From Cystobacterineae bacterium (GTDB lineage: Bacteria > Myxococcota > Myxococcia > Myxococcales > Myxococcaceae): a DNA stretch of 33,930 nt. The DNA is taken from NCBI GenBank assembly GCA_009782175.1, contig WRKR01000035.1, positions 1 to 33,930 on the forward strand, written 5' to 3'. The notes below the pieces were generated by a model. It was not told where the DNA came from, made no database searches, and was given only the letters and a program-made list of their open reading frames with translations. Numbering within the stretch: the stretch's first letter is position 1; each line of letters opens with the position of its first letter. Of the stretch, positions 31,338 through 33,930 are shown piece after piece. Both the position numbers and the translations under genes were made by a program.

Positions 31338-32174
31338 TCACCATGGCGTTTCTGTCCATGGCGTTTCTGTCCACGGCGTTTCTGTCCACGGCGTTTCTGT
31401 CCATGGCCTTTCCGGCAAGGGTGCTTCCGTCCACGGCGCTTCGGGCCAGGGCAGGTGTAGTATAGGGTCGGCGGGGAGGCCTTCTTTCCACAACTCAAAG
31501 TGCAGGTGTATGCCCGTGGCCATACCGCTGTCCCCGGCCAAACCCACCACGGTGCCAGCCTCTACTTTCTGGCCAACCTTCACCTTCACCTGGTATAAAT
31601 GCGCATAGCGCGAAAAACTCCTGCAGGGGTGTAATATTTCTACCATATGGCCATAGCCGCCTGCCCAACCTGCATGCAATACCCAGCCCTCTTGTATGCT
31701 GCGTATTTCCTCCCGGGCGGTGGTCCTCAAATCCACCCCCTGGTGAAAGCGCCTCTCCCCTGTCAGCGGGTGTATGCGGTAGCCAAAGGGGCTGCTTAAC
31801 TCTACGGGCCAGAGGGGCCACAGCCAGGCTTTGTCGGTATCCGGGGGGGAGAGTGTTTGCAGTTTTTCTAAAAAAGCCTGGGTACGCAAGTGGAGGGCTG
31901 TGGGCAGGCCCTCTTTGTTTTGCCTCTCCCAGGCCTGCCTCAGCTTCTCCTCAAGCCACATAAACTCTTCGCCGTCCATGTCCCCCACCTCAAGCTTTGT
32001 CTCCAGTTTGGTTAACAAAGCCTGCCACAAAGCCGCCTGTTGCCCAAGGCTAAGCGCTAAAGGGGAGCTTTTTCCCTCCCCATAGGCTTCTGGGGAATGG
32101 GTTTTTTCAGCGGCCAGCTGGGCGTGTCCGCATGCCAACAGCCCACCCATGGCTATAAAAAACACAAGGCGCAT
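31338..32174 (-). CDS. M23 (LytM-type) peptidase lipoprotein with PWTET repeat tail
   Basis: The product is 278 aa from the ATG at 32174. The lipobox LLAC gives C15. Residues 40-105 are a helical coiled-coil-like region. The M23 domain has the zinc-binding set H144 and D148 in FHQGVDL and H223/H225 in HLHFEL, so the metallopeptidase site looks intact. It is likely a cell-wall-acting endopeptidase, or an activator of one, in the periplasm. Residues 243-278 are Pro/Trp/Thr/Glu repeats of PWTET, running to the stop. The start lies 47 bases from the divergent nth start. Confidence 0.9.
   Translation of the reverse strand: MRLVFFIAMGGLLACGHAQLAAEKTHSPEAYGEGKSSPLALSLGQQAALWQALLTKLETKLEVGDMDGEEFMWLEEKLRQAWERQNKEGLPTALHLRTQAFLEKLQTLSPPDTDKAWLWPLWPVELSSPFGYRIHPLTGERRFHQGVDLRTTAREEIRSIQEGWVLHAGWAGGYGHMVEILHPCRSFSRYAHLYQVKVKVGQKVEAGTVVGLAGDSGMATGIHLHFELWKEGLPADPILHLPWPEAPWTEAPLPERPWTETPWTETPWTETPWTETPW
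31341..31445. repeat. 15-bp tandem repeats at the 3' end of the M23 gene
   Basis: Four close copies of CCAYGGCGTTTCTGT (31341-31400) are followed by three increasingly degenerate copies to 31445. On the minus strand they encode the PWTET pentapeptide tail. The cleanest copies lie next to the stop codon, suggesting expansion at the end of the gene. Confidence 0.9.
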
Positions 32175-32178
32175 ATTT

Positions 32179-32184
32179 TATAAT
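32179..32184 (+). promoter_or_regulatory. Candidate -10 box for nth
   Basis: A perfect TATAAT lies 38 bases upstream of the nth ATG, in the 47-base divergent gap and just after the start of the M23 gene. A matching -35 is not obvious in the upstream coding sequence. Confidence 0.3.
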
Positions 32185-32221
32185 AGTATTGTGGGGTGTC
32201 GGCTTTGGCTAAACATTGCGC

Positions 32222-32896
32222 ATGCCTGTTGCCCAAGCCTATGCCGCCGCCCCCGCTGCCTGGCGGGCCAAAAAAATTTCTGCCGCCCTCCAAAAGGAGT
32301 TTCCCAACCCTCAAACGGCGCTGCATTTTGAGACGCCTTTGCAGTTGCTGGTGGCGGTTTGTCTGTCGGCGCAGTGTACGGATGCTCGCGTCAACGCCAT
32401 AACGCCGCGGCTATTTGAGCGCTTTCCCCATGCGCAAAGCTATGCTGTGGCCCAAGAGGCCGAGGTGGCCTCCTATATCCACTCTCTGGGGTTGTTCCGC
32501 AACAAGGCCAAAAACCTTGTCGCCATGGCCAAGGTTTTGGTGGCTGAGTATGCGGCGCAGGTGCCCACCCAACGCGCCCAATTGGAAACCCTGCCGGGTG
32601 TGGGCAAAAAAACAGCCGGTGTTGTCAGCATGCACCTGGGGGGCAGTTTGGCCTTCCCTGTGGATACGCACATTGCGCGCGTTGCGGGCAGGCTGGGGTT
32701 GAGCCAGCACACCCACCCCTCTAAAATAGAAATGGATTTGCAAAAACTCTTTCCCCCCCAAGCCTGGAAGGAAAGCCACCTCCGCCTGCTCCTACATGGA
32801 AGGCATAGGTGCAAAGCACAAAAACCGCAATGCGAGGCCTGCCCCCTCTCCACGTGGTGCCCCCGGCAAGGCCTTCCCCGCAGCACCTCCCTTTGA
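32222..32896 (+). CDS. nth: Endonuclease III (base-excision repair)
   Basis: Nth is a DNA glycosylase/AP lyase for oxidised pyrimidines. The product is 224 aa from the ATG at 32222; a TTG two codons earlier is an alternative, and neither has a clear ribosome-binding site. The helix-hairpin-helix is LETLPGVGKKTAGVV, with catalytic K130. The conserved Asp is D148 in FPVDTHIARV. The [4Fe-4S] loop is complete: C197, C204, C207 and C213 with spacing C-x6-C-x2-C-x5-C (HGRHRCKAQKPQCEACP then LSTWC). The N-terminus has TPLQLLVAVCLSAQCTD, typical of Nth. Confidence 0.96.
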   Translation: MPVAQAYAAAPAAWRAKKISAALQKEFPNPQTALHFETPLQLLVAVCLSAQCTDARVNAITPRLFERFPHAQSYAVAQEAEVASYIHSLGLFRNKAKNLVAMAKVLVAEYAAQVPTQRAQLETLPGVGKKTAGVVSMHLGGSLAFPVDTHIARVAGRLGLSQHTHPSKIEMDLQKLFPPQAWKESHLRLLLHGRHRCKAQKPQCEACPLSTWCPRQGLPRSTSL

Positions 32897-32935
32897 GGAA
32901 AGCTTTAGCTTGCCCTCAACCATAATAATAATGCC

Positions 32936-33400
32936 TCAGCCTCGAGGGTGTTTTTCCAAAATGCGGTCGGACATTCTGGCAAGCACGCCCCACATTTTGT
33001 CAATGCTGAGCTGCTGCTCCATAACCACCTTGTTGAGTATTTCCATTTTGAGGTGTACCTCCCAATTGTTTTGCTCCCTTTTGCCCAACTCTATCCAAAA
33101 CTCTTCCAAGCGTTTCTCCAGGCGCCTTGGCGCCAAAAAAGGTTCCAGCAGTTTTTTAAAAAAACTTTGGCGTGGCAAAACCCTCACCTGTTTGAGAGGT
33201 GGCGGTGGGGGCAGTTTGGGCCACACTCTTTGAGGTGGGGGTGTTGTTTCAACTTCTTCTTCAGGAGGCTCCACCGCCTTGAGTATAATGGTGGTTTTTT
33301 CGTGTATACCCCTGCCTATTTTGTTGGGGTATTTGCCTTGCAGGTTTTGTCTGTTGTGCAAGGGCTGCTCAGCTTTTCTGTTTTCTCCATTGTCGGCCAT
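32936..33400 (-). CDS. Hypothetical small Pro-rich protein
   Basis: The product is 154 aa from the ATG at 33400, chosen because GGAAGG lies four bases upstream; the frame is open to 33454 with an earlier ATG lacking such a site. It starts polar and disordered (ADNGENRKAEQPLHNRQ), has a Pro-rich centre (TTPPPQRVWPKLPPPPP) and ends in a helical, basic C-terminus with FWIELGKREQNNW and RILEKHPRG. There is no signal peptide. No family is recognisable. It is convergent with nth, with 39 bases between the ends, and lies just downstream of the structured region at 33456-33690. Confidence 0.6.
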   Translation of the reverse strand: MADNGENRKAEQPLHNRQNLQGKYPNKIGRGIHEKTTIILKAVEPPEEEVETTPPPQRVWPKLPPPPPLKQVRVLPRQSFFKKLLEPFLAPRRLEKRLEEFWIELGKREQNNWEVHLKMEILNKVVMEQQLSIDKMWGVLARMSDRILEKHPRG

Positions 33401-33455
33401 GGTGCCTTCCTCTTCCTTATTGGGGGTTAAATTTTTCCACCCTGTGGTCGGCACC

Positions 33456-33690
33456 GTTTGGGCTCAAAAAGCAGCCCAAACCCTCGTTTGAGACGCACTT
33501 ATGGCGGCCCAAACGAGTTCGAAGACCGGCATCTACTGGGAACCGGCGAGCCTTTCGGCTCCTGCGCCTGCGCCGCCAGGGAACCCGGAGGCTCTAAAAG
33601 GGAGGAGCGAAGGCCCTTCTTTCGCTTCACCTCTCTTTCCTCAGTAGATAACGCGGACTTCGAAGCCCGGCCACACGATATTTCGTGCAG
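33456..33690 (-). ncRNA. Candidate structured RNA gene (6S-like rod, unassigned)
   Basis: There is no credible coding here, but strong base pairing. TTCGAAG (33518-33524) pairs with CTTCGAA (33658-33664), CCG (33526-33528) with CGG (33654-33656), and ATCTACTG (33531-33538) with CAGTAGAT (33642-33649), giving a long imperfect rod. Inside lie GAGCC/GGCTC (33548-33561) and GGAGCGAA/TTCGCTTC (33604-33628). Outside lie GTTTGGGC/GCCCAAAC (33456-33481), CTCGTTTG/CAAACGAG (33483-33517) and CACGA/TCGTG (33674-33687). On the minus strand the 33548 loop is GAAA, a GNRA tetraloop, which favours that strand. A rod enclosing hairpins resembles 6S RNA, but I cannot match its conserved bases. Confidence 0.5.
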
Positions 33691-33729
33691 CAAGAGGAAC
33701 ATAGCATTCTTTGTTTATTGGATGAAGCA

Positions 33730-33930
33730 AAATTGATTCAGAACTGTTTTTTCGCCTGGCGGCGGGCATTTTAAATAGGGGTTTTATTTGTCGCCTCCGG
33801 CGAAGGGGTTTTTCGCTTTTGGTTTTGTTTTTTTCCCTTCGGGGGGGGAGTGGGCCTGCGGCCCGGCTATTTTCAAAGGAAAAAGTTTTTTTGTGGGGGG
33901 TGCTTTTATTTTTTCCCTCCGGGGGGGGAG
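33730..33930. repeat. Array of G-rich hairpins and near-repeats at window end
   Basis: No gene is visible. Short GC hairpins alternate with T-rich stretches: TCGCC-TCC-GGCGA (33791-33803) then TTTTT, and GGGCC-TGC-GGCCC (33852-33864). A T-run/CCC-Y-C/G8 unit occurs at 33829-33850 and again at 33909-33930, 22 bases with one mismatch and an 80-base period. The first hairpin looks terminator-like on the plus strand. Confidence 0.5.

Noticed and set aside
31136-31498. Minus-strand frame rich in KRRGQ repeats
   Set aside because: It is the out-of-frame reading of the 15-bp repeats that code for PWTET in the M23 gene.
33456-33690. tmRNA, RNase P RNA or SRP RNA
   Set aside because: No tag reading frame or CCA end, no GAGGAAAGTCC core, and no GGAA-loop SRP signature were seen on either strand.
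33458-33736. Plus-strand frame through the structured 3' region
   Set aside because: It crosses several perfect hairpins, has no plausible start signal, and the translation has no recognisable pattern.

Overview
The window reads as a compact, Gram-negative bacterial chromosome segment of about 34 kb. Lipoprotein signal peptides, HEAT-repeat and coiled-coil proteins, a type II/IV-secretion-type (GspE N-terminal) domain, and a REC protein with the C-terminal PIC..CK.IR cysteine module would fit a deltaproteobacterial-type lineage (Myxococcota, Bdellovibrionota or similar). That placement is an inference; no rRNA or tRNA is present to test it. Coding density is high, TTG starts are frequent (hoxF, hoxW, hemW, RDD gene, gene at 16070), and three convergent gene pairs run into each other with overlapping or nearly overlapping stop codons.

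Layout. 1-2412: small hypotheticals, two tandem copies of a DUF4190-like membrane protein, and a small secreted protein. 2601-7669 (minus): a complete five-gene hoxFUYHW operon for a bidirectional NAD(P)-linked group 3d-type [NiFe] hydrogenase, including its dedicated endopeptidase, behind a candidate promoter with a perfect TTGACA box. 7881-10478: fmt (initiator-tRNA formylation), divergent from a HEAT-repeat lipoprotein. 10475-15920 (minus): recA, two tandem paralogous secreted TIM-barrel-like lipoproteins, and a protein with a C-terminal LETM1-type domain. 16070-20497: a helical hypothetical, a DedA-family membrane protein, hemW and a long coiled-coil protein. 20689-28904 (plus): prmA-rsmE, then an RDD membrane protein with a very long disordered N-terminus, an 899-residue protein (GspE-N-like, eleven 14-residue repeats, GAF-like, HEAT), a response regulator, a small conserved-looking hypothetical and an alpha/beta hydrolase. 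28901-32174 (minus): pssA-cinA and a LytM/M23 lipoprotein with a PWTET repeat tail. 32222-33400: nth (endonuclease III) and a small proline-rich protein. 33401-33930: non-coding, with a strongly structured segment that looks like an RNA gene, followed by a run of G-rich hairpins.

How it works together. The hydrogenase operon couples H2 to NAD(H): HoxF carries the FMN/NAD site, HoxU the Fe-S relay, HoxY/HoxH the [NiFe] module, and HoxW trims HoxH. No hyp maturation genes are in view. The plus-strand block from 22323 to 28244 is the best candidate for an undescribed system: a membrane RDD protein, a large repeat/scaffold protein with a possible nucleotide-sensing N-terminus, a REC output protein and a small partner, closely spaced and co-oriented. 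A recurring theme is short in-frame tandem duplication with a 15-bp period (1659, 2398, 31341) and a 42-bp period (24657).
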